From assembly GCA_015680685.1 (NCBI GenBank), contig MNCI01002242.1:1-64000 (forward strand): DNA of 64,000 nucleotides, given 5' to 3'. Numbering within the stretch: the stretch's first letter is position 1; the number at the start of each line of letters is the position of its first letter. This document shows positions 1 to 9,742 of this stretch, piece by piece. Origin of the DNA: Gnetum montanum. Lineage: Eukaryota > Streptophyta > Gnetopsida > Gnetales > Gnetaceae. Below the pieces are notes generated by a model. That model had not been told where the DNA came from and did no database searches. It saw only the letters and a list, made by a program, of their open reading frames with translations. The position numbers and the translations under genes were made by a program.

Positions 1-733
1 CTTCACCGATGCCATAGTTGTCCCTTTTTACCTATCCTTCATACTGCTTTTCTTTCTCCATTCTAATGCTACCGGAGGTTCGCGATTAGTCATGGGGGTA
101 CGGGGCCTGATTTTTTGATTTTTATCCTAAGCCTCGGATTTTTTCCTAACCCCTACACCTTCGATAGTCATCATCTACATTTTCCCGGATCCATATTAGC
201 CATACCACAACTTAGCCAAGGAACCTAAACCGAAGCAAGGTATGATTTACTTACTGATTCAATTACCCTTGCTAATATATGATTGTGTTATGTGTGCAGA
301 TGGCAATCATACAACAACGGAATGGATTTGGAGCAAACACTTTGAGTGGAGCAGCATTGAAGCCACTATGCAAGGAGCAGAATTGATAATGCGCTTACGG
401 ATGGACAACGGAAGGCGCAATCTAGGCATTGGCAGCAACAAGACCCTTCTCTCTTCTTCTCTTCTATTCTCTCTCCTCTTTTCTCTCAGCTGCCAAATGT
501 GGCCTGATGTTATTATAATAAGGTGTTCACCCTTGTTGTCATGAACACCATTTTTGTCAAGTCTTGTAATAAAGACCATTCACATGTCATCCCATTAGTT
601 CCATTTCCCCTAATAATCCCATACCTACCTGATATCATTGTAAGGAACTCAAGGACGAGTTTTCATTCAGTCATGGGGGTATGATGAGACGCGACATGCA
701 CTGTGCCGCGATATCACGGTCCGCCGCCATATC

Positions 734-740
734 TATAAAT
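734..740 (+). promoter_or_regulatory. LTR TATA box (TATAAAT)
   Basis: TATAAATAAGAGG is conserved in every LTR of this superfamily in the window; the reverse complement is seen near 17472, 23832 and 32326. It lies downstream of GATATC-rich U3 sequence. This is the likely RNA polymerase II promoter of the retrotransposon. Confidence 0.65.
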
Positions 741-907
741 AAGAGGCGGCACTCCCCTTATTTCCAAATCCTGGCTAGAAGTAGCGAAACTCTAGCAGAT
801 TGATCACTCCAGAGTTAGAATTTTTCCCATGTGCCCGCAGTAGGAGTCCTAGAGTGAACGACTCTTTATTCGAGCAGCTTGTAACCTGAACCCACGTTGT
901 GTACGGC

Positions 908-913
908 AATAAA
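908..913 (+). promoter_or_regulatory. LTR polyadenylation signal AATAAA
   Basis: GTACGGCAATAAAG lies about 170 bp after the TATA box. The same segment is conserved, as its complement CTTTATTG(T/C)CGTAC, in the A and B LTRs. This conservation and the spacing suggest the R-region poly(A) signal. Confidence 0.5.
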
Positions 914-1558
914 GACGAACTTGATTGGATAAACCTTGTAGTACATGGTTTTATTGTTGTTTATTTACTGCTTTCCTAGTGCGCACAAGTACGACTTGAT
1001 TACGAGCATCTACGGACGTGTACGGCTAGTCAAGGAATCGGCTACTCATTGCTAGGCTAGAACGTATGATATGTAAGACTTAGTTACGAGCACCCACGGG
1101 TGTGTACGGCTAGCTAAGGAATCGGCTGCTTATCACACTTAAGCTAAATAGGTGCCTCAGTACGACCACTTCGAGCACTTGTGTTACGTGTGGTGATCCC
1201 AGTAACGATTAGCGTTTGGTAAGCCACAGTTGCATAGTTTAGGATGTGTCCGGTAAGTGGGAACGGATGCTGACGCTAGTTAATTTAGACTTAGGACATT
1301 AGTTAGAGTTAGCTTAGTTTCTCAACCCTTTCCTCTCATAGCTTGAAGATAAACCTAAAAAATACCAAAAAAATCACATACCTCAGACTTGCTTAACCAT
1401 ACACCGTGACACTTACAAGCAAGCCTGGGAAGACAACGAACGATTAACCCCAAGTGTTTCTTGTGGTGTTAAGGCATTTAGTCTGCGGAGTTCGACCGGA
1501 TCGCGCATGCACACTCGTATTCGTATGGTTGAGTGTAGGGGTACCTCACCACTCATCA

Positions 1559-1735
1559 CCAAGTTACTAGAGTTTATTTCTAAAGAAGAAGTTGAGAAGA
1601 ATCAAGATCAATCCTTTCCATCATGAACAAGACTATTTGATCATATACCAGTTATGGTAGAATTACAGTTACTTCCATCAGTTCATAAGGTTGGTCAAGA
1701 TGAAGAAGTATCTCACTCTTACTTTTATGTGATGA
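1559..1735 (+). pseudogene. CCR4-like deadenylase, C-terminal end only (carrier copy 1)
   Basis: Frame-by-frame reading gives the C-terminal end of a CCR4-type EEP nuclease: a KLLEFISKEEVEK segment, one in-frame stop, then FDHIPVMVEL, the S/F-D-H signature carrying the family's catalytic His. Plant CCR4 proteins end their nuclease domain with the same LLELL...SDHIALLAEF pattern (family knowledge). Everything upstream was displaced by insertion of element J. Its neighbours match copies 2 and 3: an intron-like block, a PPT and an LTR follow. It is a pseudogene because of the truncation and stop. Confidence 0.75.
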
Positions 1736-1793
1736 TCTTATTATTTTATTCATTGTTTAATTATATTTTAATTAGATTAATAAAATATCTAAG

Positions 1794-2000
1794 GTAATGC
1801 AAGTTGGGAAAAAGGAATTTGCCTTACCTTCACTTGGGTTACTAGATCCAAGTTGCACTTTGTGTGATCTTGGTTAGGACTGGTGATTGGTGGTTGATAA
1901 ATCTTTAATTCACCTTTTGTCATTATCCTGGAAAAAAAAGTCTCAAGAAATTAATATTTAATTTTCCATATAATATTTCTCACATATATCTTATTTGCAG
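1794..2000 (+). other. intron-like GT...AG block in carrier copy 1
   Basis: AAG|GTAATG opens and TTATTTGCAG closes a 207-bp AT-rich block between the CCR4 tail and the 3' LTR. Blocks at the same place in copies 2 (9388-9595) and 3 (13473-13683) keep both dinucleotides. Splicing is inferred, not shown. Confidence 0.45.
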
Positions 2001-2139
2001 AATATGCAAGAAACAACTTCAAGTTCAAAGGAGAAATCAAATTATTGGAGCATAGGATCATGAAAGAAAGCATTGGAGCTAGAAAAAGATAGAGAATGTA
2101 GATTTTTTTGAGAACAAATGAAGCCTAAGGGGGATATAT

Positions 2140-2746
2140 TTTCACATCCCCATTCCTAATTGATGCTACTAACTAATGAAGATGGTGTCTCTTCATAACA
2201 AGTGTTGTTGTTATCTTAACAAGACCTGAAAGGGTAGTTGCAATTGAGACATGAAAGGGCATGTTGTAATAATAGACATGTCTCTTAAGGTAACCTTTGG
2301 GGGTTTGAACTAAGGAATTTATACTTGGGGTTAGAGGTCATGCTAGCATGGAATGGTGGAGCCAGTATGGGCAAGTCATGGGGTGGTGAAGCTAGTATAG
2401 GCAAGTCATAGGAAGTTGGGTGAAGCGGGACAGGAAGTGGACTAGCCATCCCTTCTAGTTGGGTTATAGGCCTAATTGTGATGGTAGTGCTAGATTTCCT
2501 CTAAGGCATAAATTTCAAAGGAAGAAAACCCCAAGGAACACTCTTAGAGAACAATTTGGATATGCTATTCCATATCAATGAAGCATTCTTTTATTTTTTA
2601 TTTTTTGCATTTTTCCTATTATTTCCTTTATACATAATGCTGAATATCACTTATATTTCACATTTGGTATATTTTATTTGTACACATAATGTCTAATATA
2701 TCATATATTTGACGTTTTCCATGACATCCAAGGATGGGATGTCACA
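2140..2746 (+). repeat. 3' LTR of CCR4-carrier copy 1
   Basis: About 607 bp aligning along its length with the LTRs at 5007-5594 and 9743-10346. A purine tract (CCTAAGGGGGATA) precedes it. The first dinucleotide has decayed (TT instead of TG) and it ends GGGATGTCACA. The sequence on its right is element I gag, so copy 1 inserted into element I. The left end of copy 1 is outside the window. Confidence 0.8.
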
Positions 2747-3019
2747 CATTACATGCCACACTCGGTCCACTTTATGTGCTAGATGAATTAAGGCCTTTTT
2801 ATTTAGACTTGGTCCTATATTAGGACCTTAATAATATTATAATGTTTAGGTTTAACCTCAACATGGTATCCTTCCTTCACTATGAATCATGATTATGATT
2901 CTTTACCTTTTATCTCTTTTTCCACTTACTTTTCATTCTTACAATAATGTCTATTTTTGTTTTGATTTAGGCCTTAGAATTTTTATGAACTTGGCTCATT
3001 GTGCACATATCTACACATT
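2747..3019. other. non-coding stretch, probably element I
   Basis: AT-rich sequence between the carrier LTR and the recognisable gag relic of element I. No domain could be read in any frame. By position it should be the gag-distal part of element I, cut by carrier copy 1. Confidence 0.4.
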
Positions 3020-4005
3020 CTCTAGTCTCTCACCTTAAGCCCTTCAAAAATTAGTAAGTGGTTTTCATATATCTTTCCATAGACTCATCCTAAGGTTCAT
3101 AAGGTTCTTGCTTCCATTCGGCCATCTTCTTTTGGATGTTTGTATTGTAGGCATAGGTTTGAAACTTGGCATCGAAAACTCAAATTGTATTTTCTCATAA
3201 CTGAATTGATCTAGGAGGTAAGTATTTATACCAAGCCTTAGCATGTTTAATGAATATGTAGGAAAATAATTGGAACTTTTCCCAAGCATTGACAATCCCT
3301 TATAAGTAGTAAGCATTATCAAATTATTATAAATGAAGCTGAGGATCATCATTACATTCCCAAAAAGATGGTACATCTACCATGTGAATGCATTTGATCC
3401 TACTGATATCAACATACTTTCTTAAAATGTAAAAAACCTTGTTCAACTCCTTATAATCTTCCTAATTGAATAGGGAAGTGCTCTTGTCATTCCTCTCTCT
3501 AGTGAGATGAATATATTCAAACTAGGAAAGTATGTTATTACTACTATGTCCTTCATCTTCATAGTTGTACTACCAAGGATATTTGTGAGGAATCTTTTTC
3601 TTACCCTTTGGATCATGATTTTTCTCATCATCATTAGAATGTTCATCCCCAAGGGCTTGCACTTTGGTTTCTCTTATTTAACTAAACAATCATGGAGTTT
3701 TTATCTTTAATGATACTTATGCTCTTTCTTGTTGGACTCTAGGACCTTGTAAAATTGTAAATCATTCACAAGACCCAAATTAGTTAAATGTTCCATAAGA
3801 CTTACTTGGATAGCCTTAGTTGGTTCATTACAAGATCATTCTATCACATCTCTCCACCTTTCCTTTCTATCCTAGTGGTAAATCAAGACCACTAAGTATT
3901 GAGAATTGTCCATCACATTCTCAAACACAACTTAGACCATCTTTTTCTTTTTGGATCCATTACTACTAGAGGTCCTTGTACCTTCAACATTATGTGACAT
4001 TCATT
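3020..4005 (-). pseudogene. gag: decayed Ty3/Gypsy Gag (element I)
   Basis: Read on the minus strand in broken frames, the segment aligns with element A's gag: a WEKFQLFSY...AKAWYKYLPP block (about 3200-3300) corresponds to A's WQKLKLFPL...AKVWYRSLKP, and KFQTYAY...MAEWKQEPYEP (about 3085-3170) to A's RYQTYAR...IQEWKQVQHEP. This is the retrotransposon capsid (Retrotrans_gag) domain. A polar N-terminal region lies to the right (3400-4005). The primer site and LTR start follow at 4110-4127, giving the expected minus-strand LTR-PBS-gag order. Stops and frameshifts are frequent. The downstream part is lost at carrier copy 1. Confidence 0.7.
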
Positions 4006-4109
4006 CATAACATTAATTTGCATACAATACTAAGAATAATATGCATGTATTGAAAATACAATGTGAACCCTTGAATATACAAGTGAACTATCTATTTATA
4101 ATATGCCTT

Positions 4110-4126
4110 CCCAACAAAGACACCAA
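4110..4126 (-). other. primer binding site of element I (tRNA-Asp type)
   Basis: The complement reads TTGGTGTCTTTGTTGGG directly after the LTR end. It is a degenerate match to the plant tRNA-Asp 3' end complement (TGGCGCCGTTGCCGGGG), the primer type also seen in elements A and B. Confidence 0.5.
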
Positions 4127-4640
4127 TGATAGGAGCTTCCTCCAATTGAGATCATAAAGAGTATATCAATTAGTACACATGTTGAATTGATTGTTAGCAT
4201 ATAGAAGAAACATAAGTGAACTATTTATTTACTTGTGTATCATCGTTGCATTTCAAACATTGTAAAAAATATTATACTAGGCATTGTATATGTGATATAA
4301 ATAGCCCATGTTGCCTTGGGGGAAAATGAGATATTTATAATTTTTATTTATTTTTGCTTTAAGAATGAAATGATAAATATACACACATGTTACAATCCCA
4401 TGTGGAATAGGTGTAGTGCTTACATGTCTAACGAAATTAAAAGTCCACTTGCATTGTAATCCTCCATGGATAAGTGCAATGCTAATTTATCACACACACA
4501 TGTCATGATCCTCAAATGAACAAGTGTAATGCTAACACATACGAGATAATAAATATAAGGCCTCTTAGTTGAATCCTCGATGATCCAACACTACTTTATG
4601 CAAATACAAGTTCCTCAAGCAAGAAAGGATCATCATAGCT
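4127..4640 (-). repeat. 5' LTR of element I (right boundary not resolved)
   Basis: Begins TGATAGGAG next to the primer site, matching the TGATGAG-type edge of A, B and J, but the body is not obviously alignable with them. The right end given is a guess: no terminal CA with a TSD could be fixed before 5007. Confidence 0.4.
4391..4540. repeat. degenerate short tandem repeat
   Basis: Three imperfect copies of a (T/C)A(C/T)AATCC...AAGTGCAATGCTAA module start near 4391, 4454 and 4504. Spacing is uneven (about 50-63 bp). It lies inside the presumed LTR of element I. Confidence 0.5.
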
Positions 4641-5001
4641 CCACATAATTAACTAATTAACTAAATACTAATTAATTATTAAAATAAATAATACTAATGT
4701 TAGAAAATTAATTAATTAATGATATTCAATGAGGCTCATATTTATGGTATTTTTAATATTTAATGCATATTGATATTTAAGAAGAAAAGGAAAAATCATG
4801 ATTTTTATTCATTGTGCCAACACTTAACTCCATATTAACAAAATGATTTCAAGCTATAAAAACATGGGAGTGCTCAAATAGAGTCTTGCTACATGGTGAA
4901 GCAACAACTTAAAACATAATAACAATAAATAAAATGTATACTTATGCAAAGGAAGAGAAGATTTTCATAAGAAATGCCAACAAAAAGCTTTCAAAATGAA
5001 T
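4641..5001. other. AT-rich stretch with no recognised feature
   Basis: Very AT-rich sequence with runs such as AATTAACTAATTAACT. No coding potential, promoter or repeat that I can name. It is the left flank of carrier copy 2 and ends in the TSD GAATC (5002-5006). Confidence 0.4.
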
Positions 5002-5006
5002 GAATC

Positions 5007-5594
5007 TGTCACATCCCCATTCCCATATAATGTTGCTGCCTAATGAAGATGGTATCTCTTCATAACAAGTGTTATTGTTATCTTAACAAGACCCGAAAGG
5101 GTAGTTGTGATTAAGGCCCAAAAGGGCATGTTGTGATTAAGGTAACCTTCAGGGGTTTGACCTAAGGCATTTATACCCAAGGTTAGAGGTCGTGCCAGCA
5201 TGGAATGGTGGAGCCAATACAGGTAAGTCATGGGGTGGTGGAGTGGTATAGGAAAGTCACAAGAAGTTGGGTGAAGCAGGATAGGAAGTGGACTGGCCAT
5301 CCCTTCTAGCTAGGTTATAGGCCTAATCATGGTGGTAGTGTTGGATTGCCTCTAAGGGATAGACGCCAAAGGAAGAAAACCCCAAGGAACACTCTCAGAG
5401 CATGATATGGATACATTATTCTATATGAATAAAGTATTCTTTTATTTTTCTTTCTACATTTTTCCTATTATTTTCTTCTACATAATGTCGAATATCACTT
5501 ATATTTTACATTTGGTATCTTGTCTTTGTATGCATAATGTCTAATATATTGTATATTTGATGTTTGCCATGACTTTTGGGGATCAGATGTCACA
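5007..5594 (+). repeat. 5' LTR of carrier copy 2
   Basis: 588 bp, from TGTCACATCCCC to CAGATGTCACA, so the ends are near-inverted repeats. It aligns with 9743-10346 throughout, for example the shared CCAAGGAACACTCTCAGAGC-type segment near 5380 and 10138. AATAAAG near 5426 is a candidate poly(A) signal. Confidence 0.88.
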
Positions 5595-5596
5595 AT

Positions 5597-5608
5597 TGGT
5601 ATCGAAGC
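5597..5608 (+). other. primer binding site, initiator-Met tRNA type
   Basis: TGGTATCGAAGC begins two bases after the LTR end. It matches the common plant retrotransposon PBS TGGTATCAGAGC except for two positions. The same string follows the related LTR at 42293 on the minus strand. Confidence 0.75.
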
Positions 5609-6410
5609 AAACCACGACCCAAGGGCCATTCAGAACCATGGGCCGAACTATAGCATGAACTTGATGATGAACCTTGAAGCCACAACACATGGAAAGCCAT
5701 TGAACATCATAAGATATACCATATATTTGTGATGCAAGTTGGAAGATACCTTTCCATTGACTTCACGAACAATGGATTAGGCATCTAGATCCTAGCAACC
5801 AACAAAATTTCTTTCATGGATATCATTAAGTGATGAAGATTTGATCACACCTCATCAAAATTCATCAATTACAAGAGATGTTGGTAAGATAATGATACAT
5901 TGGTTCAACTAAATTTTACCTATTTTAATACTAGAATTATCAATTAATTAGTGTCATTGTTAAATTTCTTTCAAGAAAGTTAGTAACCATGATCTTAATT
6001 AATCTTGTTTTGTTGAAATTCACTATCCAGATAATCTAGAAGATTCTAAGTTACCATATGTCAGCCTAGAAATGTGAGTTCAACAAAATAGGCTAGCTTG
6101 GTCCTTTTAATTCCTAAAAAATCAACTTCATTTTTGAACCCTAAAATTATATCCAATGTGTAGTACTTGTCAAGCCGATTCTAATGGTATAAATTTCGTC
6201 TCAATCGGACTTACAGTTTGAGAGATATTGATGTTTAAAGTTTCTCATTATATGTGCATTAAAATAATATTAATTTATTAATTTATTTTTTAAACAAAAA
6301 AAAATATCAAAATTTTAGGGTCGGGAAATAACTCGAAATCACCATTTACCCATACCGAACCCTTACCTTGTCATCGACTAAACTACCATGTCAACCATCA
6401 AGGCAAGGTA
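5609..6410. other. non-coding 5' internal region of carrier copy 2
   Basis: This region sits where a gag start would be expected, but no reading frame with a gag-like motif could be found. There is no open frame above 60 codons on the plus strand. It may be a leader or packaging region, which is inference. Confidence 0.45.
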
Positions 6411-6454
6411 GAATAAAATAATAATAAAAAAGTTAAGAAAAAACTTCAATTTTG

Positions 6455-6725
6455 AGTGGGAGGTCATGGGTTCAAACCCAGGCCCCCATAGTTTTAATTT
6501 AAAAAGTTAAAAAAAGGAGGTCATGGGTTTGATCCCAAAGTTATTTTTAAAAAATTATAATAATAACAATAAAACATAAATTAAAATATAATTATTAAAA
6601 AAATAAAAATAAAAATTATAAAAATAATAAAAAATTAAAAATAAAAATGTTTTTTTTTAATTTTAAAGTTTAAAATAAATAATTGGAGATATGGGGTTCA
6701 AACCCAAGCCCTAATAATATTTTTT
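6455..6725. repeat. AT-rich tract with three T-arm-like GGGTTCAAACCC motifs
   Basis: A/T-dominated sequence interrupted by TGGGTTCAAACCCAGGC (about 6468), TGGGTTTGATCCCAAAG (about 6526) and GGGTTCAAACCCAAGCCC (about 6693). The motif resembles the B-box/T-arm of tRNA genes (GGTTCRANNCC), but no acceptor or anticodon arm surrounds it. Confidence 0.5.
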
Positions 6726-7084
6726 ATATATAATATATTTTTTAAAAAAATTGCTATAAGCAAGCCTGTGGTCAACTGTAGGGTTGTTGGTAGGCTATGG
6801 CAACCTGCAAAAGATTGGCCCTTGGGTAGGGCCCAAGGGCACCCCAACACGATGCTACCTACACAACCCCAATGTCGTGCCACCCACATCACTTGTGTTG
6901 CCCACGCAACCCTAACACTGTGTCACTCGCATCCCCCATGCAACCCCAACGTTGTGCTACCCGCACTATTTGAGTAGCCCTGCGTAGCTCTACAACATTT
7001 TGTAACACTACCACACCATGTAGCACCATGCCTTGTCTGTTGCACCACCACACTGCATTTGCCACTACTACTTACCGTGCACAT

Positions 7085-7283
7085 TACCCATCACTACCTT
7101 TCATGCTACCCATCATCGCTTCTTGTGCTGCCCATCACTGCCTTTAGTATTGCCTATCACTGCTTGGCATGTCGTCCATCACTACCTCCCGTTCCATTTG
7201 ATCACTACCTCCCATGCCTTCTATGCCTACCTCTCATGCTATCCATTACTACCTCCAGTGCTACCCATCATCACCTCTAGCAC
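7085..7283. repeat. 22-bp minisatellite inside carrier copy 2
   Basis: About nine imperfect copies of a C-rich 22-base unit (T-N-CCCATCACTACCT-N5-TGC). The first five copies keep exactly 22-base spacing, then units of 24 and 21 bases occur. A looser C-rich repetitive zone with GTTGTGCTACCCGCAC-like phrases precedes it (6850-7080). Open frames over it are low-complexity shadows. Confidence 0.75.
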
Positions 7284-7299
7284 TGATATGTAGACCTGG

Positions 7300-8060
7300 A
7301 AACAGTGCATCACTGCAGCCATTGCTACCATTCACAACGAAATAACAAATTCTCCATTATATGATGGAAAATTTTCAATTGTCTGTCAACTGATGAAAAA
7401 ATTTGAAATTTTTGTCAAATAACGAAAAATTCAAATTTTTGTCATTAAACTATTACTTTAAAATTAGGAACTTGTGAAAATAGTTTCCAAAATTAGAATT
7501 TGGTGCAGTGGTAGTAATAAATATAAAAATTTCACAATTAAGCACATTTGCTTTGTAGTAGAACTAAAATGGATGACCTCTTGGGAAGTCTCATTTTTTG
7601 CACCAAAGTACTTAGATTCCACAAGTCATAACTTTTGATTTCAAAAACCTTTTTTGATAAATGAAAAGTTGTTTCCTATAGATTTTAACCTTTTAGACCT
7701 AATGGTGAAGTCAAATCCATCCTAGAGAACCCCAAAAATTTATTTTTACTCCTTACCTGATATAGCACCTCGAGATCCTCAAAAGTTTAATTTTGTCATC
7801 ACTCAAGCATATGATGTCTATTTTCAACATATGAATACCTATTTCTAACAATTTTCACCCTTTTGAACTCAATGGTGAGGTTAGATTTATAATTTAGGCA
7901 TGCTATAATTCAATAATATTATAAATTTAACCTTTTAGGCTTTAAGATTCAGTGCATAACCCTTGTAGATAGTCTTAAGTTCACTATGGCATGTCATTAG
8001 TTACACTACTAGAGTCAATGTTCTTAAGGGGGGTAGAAAGGTNATAGAACAATCTTCAAT
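7300..8060. other. non-coding internal spacer of carrier copy 2
   Basis: AT-rich, no domain in any frame. It contains a single N at 8043, probably an assembly join, just before the CCR4 homology begins. Confidence 0.4.
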
Positions 8061-8064
8061 CATC

Positions 8065-9345
8065 AAGAAAAGGGTATATTAATTCACACTGCAATCAAAA
8101 CATAGGGCAAAACAACATGAAGACACAAAATCTCATTTTGACAAGGAGTATGATACTCATGAAGAGAAATGATCTAGACAAGAATCCAAGAATAGGAATG
8201 AAAGTTGGAACATACAATGTGCTTGTAAGATCCTTAGTGAGTGAGAAACAATATCCACTATGTTGATCATGGGCTTTGGATTGCCACGAATATCGATACC
8301 CACACATTTTAGCAGAATTACAAGATTTGTCTTGTGCTTATAAGAAGTCTTACAATGGGAATTTCTATATCAATTCCAACCAAATTTGGAAAAGATGGGA
8401 TATAGAGGTATTTATAAGCAAAAAGGCTCTTGTGGAAGTTCTTTTGAGTTGTACAAATTAGCATATTGTAGAAATTACAACATGGATGGTTGTGCAATAT
8501 TTTATAAAGAAGCCAAGTTTGAATTAGTACAAATATTTGAATGGAGTTTAGAAAATATGATTTTTGAAATTCCAGAACTTCAAGCAATGGAAAAGAAAGA
8601 ATAGTCAAGATTTTGGAAAAATCACATAGCCTTAGTAGTGATTTTAAAAGTTCATCTATTAGGAAGATGTTTATGCATGGTTAACACACATTTAATTGCC
8701 AAACCAACATGTTTAGATGTTAGACTTTATCAAGGAGCATACTTGATTAAGCAAATAGAAGAAAGTTTGAAGAAGAAGTTATTCCTAAGTTGTACCAATC
8801 CAGTTCCATTTATTCTTTGTGGAGACTTCAATTCAAAAGTTGGAAGTAGCATTTATCAATTATTAAAATATGGATCTATAAATAAATCTTTGGAAGATGA
8901 TCCCGATTTGAAAAAGATGTTTCCATTAATTCAGCATGCAATTTCACTAGCCAGTGCATATTTTGCTTACTTTGAATCTTTAGTAGATAAATCAAACTTT
9001 AGAATTCAAGAATATATGATGTTGATGGATAGCACTCATCAAGAACCATAGTTTACAAATTACTCTGCAATGATTAATGAAGATGGGTCAACAACATTCT
9101 TCATTAAGACTTTGGATTATACTTGCTATGATGCCCGATTCTTTCAAGTTACCAAGTTACTAGAGTTGATTTCTAAAGAACAAGTTGAGAAGAATCAAGA
9201 TCAAGCTTTTCCATCCTGAACAAGACCATTTGATCACATACCACTTATGGTAGAATTACAATTACTCCCATCAATTCATAAGGTTGATCAAGATCAAGAA
9301 GTATCTTACTCTTACTTTTATTTGATGATCTTATTATTTTATTCA
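8065..9345 (+). pseudogene. CCR4-like: CCR4-type mRNA deadenylase (EEP nuclease) captured in a retrotransposon, copy 2
   Basis: CCR4 shortens mRNA poly(A) tails as the Mg-dependent EEP nuclease of the CCR4-NOT complex (family knowledge). In order on the plus strand: GTYNVLVRSL (about 8195), RYPHILAELQDL (about 8289), a KMGYRGIYKQKG block (about 8389), DGCAIFYK (about 8485), ALVVILKVH and the VNTHLIA motif (about 8631-8700), LCGDFNS with the metal-site Asp/Asn (about 8815), LASAYFAYFES (8947), EP-FTNYSAM (9042), TLDY (9108), LLELISKEQVEK (9160) and FDHIPLMVEL (9228). The order and spacing match plant CCR4. Several in-frame stops and at least two frameshifts make it non-functional. The longest clean piece is 8638-9051. 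The LQEV motif is damaged here but visible in copy 3. Within the EEP domain no intron-sized gaps are evident, suggesting a cDNA origin. LINE endonuclease was considered but fits the motifs worse. Confidence 0.87.
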
Positions 9346-9387
9346 TTATTTAATTTATATTTCAATTAGATAAGTAAAATATCTAAG

Positions 9388-9595
9388 GTAATGCAAAATG
9401 GAAATAAAGAAATTGCCCTACCTTCACTTGGATAACTAGATAAGAGTTGCACATTATGTGATCCTTGTTAGAACTGGTGATTGGTAGTTCATAGATCTTT
9501 AATTCACTTCTTATCATTATCTTTAAAAAATTAACTATCAAGAAAGTAATCTCTAATTTTCTATATAATATTTTTCACATATATATTATTTCCAG
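9388..9595 (+). other. intron-like GT...AG block in carrier copy 2
   Basis: CTAAG|GTAATG to TATTTCCAG|AATAAGC, 208 bp, at the position of the same block in copies 1 and 3. Just after it an ACAACTTCAAGTTC segment is conserved in all three copies up to the PPT. Confidence 0.45.
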
Positions 9596-9742
9596 AATAA
9601 GCAAGAAACAACTTCAAGTTCAAAGAAGAAATCCGAGAAATCAAATTATTGGAGCACAGGATCATGAAAGAAAGCATTGGAGCTAAAAAAAGATAGATTT
9701 GTAGATTTTTTTGAGAACAAATGAAGCCTAAGGGAGGTAGAT

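Larger units (their letters stand above)
1..1558 (+). mobile_element. 3' end of an Athila-like Ty3/Gypsy retrotransposon (element J)
   Basis: Bases 1-681 are the non-coding 3' internal region and 682-1558 the 3' LTR; the rest of the element lies left of the window. The LTR starts TGATGAGACG and ends ACTCATCA, the ends shared with elements A, B and G. Positions 1-681 are the reverse complement of the region beside A's 3' LTR (about 17532-18125), which identifies the family. The LTR is followed by CCR4-carrier sequence (CCAAGTTACTAGAG), so J inserted into carrier copy 1; the TSD would be CCAAG (1559-1563), but its partner lies outside. No coding sequence is visible here. Confidence 0.85.
682..1558 (+). 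repeat. 3' LTR of element J
   Basis: An 877-bp LTR in plus orientation with TG...CA ends. A PPT-like run (CATGGGGGTA) sits immediately upstream. It contains a TATA box and an AATAAA signal in the order expected for U3-R-U5. Its last ~70 bases are the reverse complement of the first bases of the minus-strand LTRs at 16370, 21963 and 55345. Confidence 0.85.

Noticed and set aside
242-544. 100-codon plus-strand open frame near the left edge
   Set aside because: Lies in the non-coding 3' region of element J. The related frame in A (17614-17922, minus) shares an MCADGNHTT start, but I see no known domain, so conservation is better explained by shared descent of the repeat. It could be re-examined if other copies keep the frame.
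6460-6705. Possible tRNA genes from GGTTCAAACCC motifs
   Set aside because: No cloverleaf can be drawn; acceptor, D and anticodon arms are absent.
7033-7293. Two overlapping plus-strand open frames of 86 and 73 codons
   Set aside because: Low-complexity translation of the 22-bp minisatellite.
8638-9051. Reading the EEP domain as a LINE (L1/APE-type) endonuclease
   Set aside because: No LINE reverse transcriptase follows, LTRs with a TSD enclose it, and CCR4-specific segments (TYN-LA, PxWxLxW-like start, EP-FTN, SDHIPLMVEL) are in CCR4 order.
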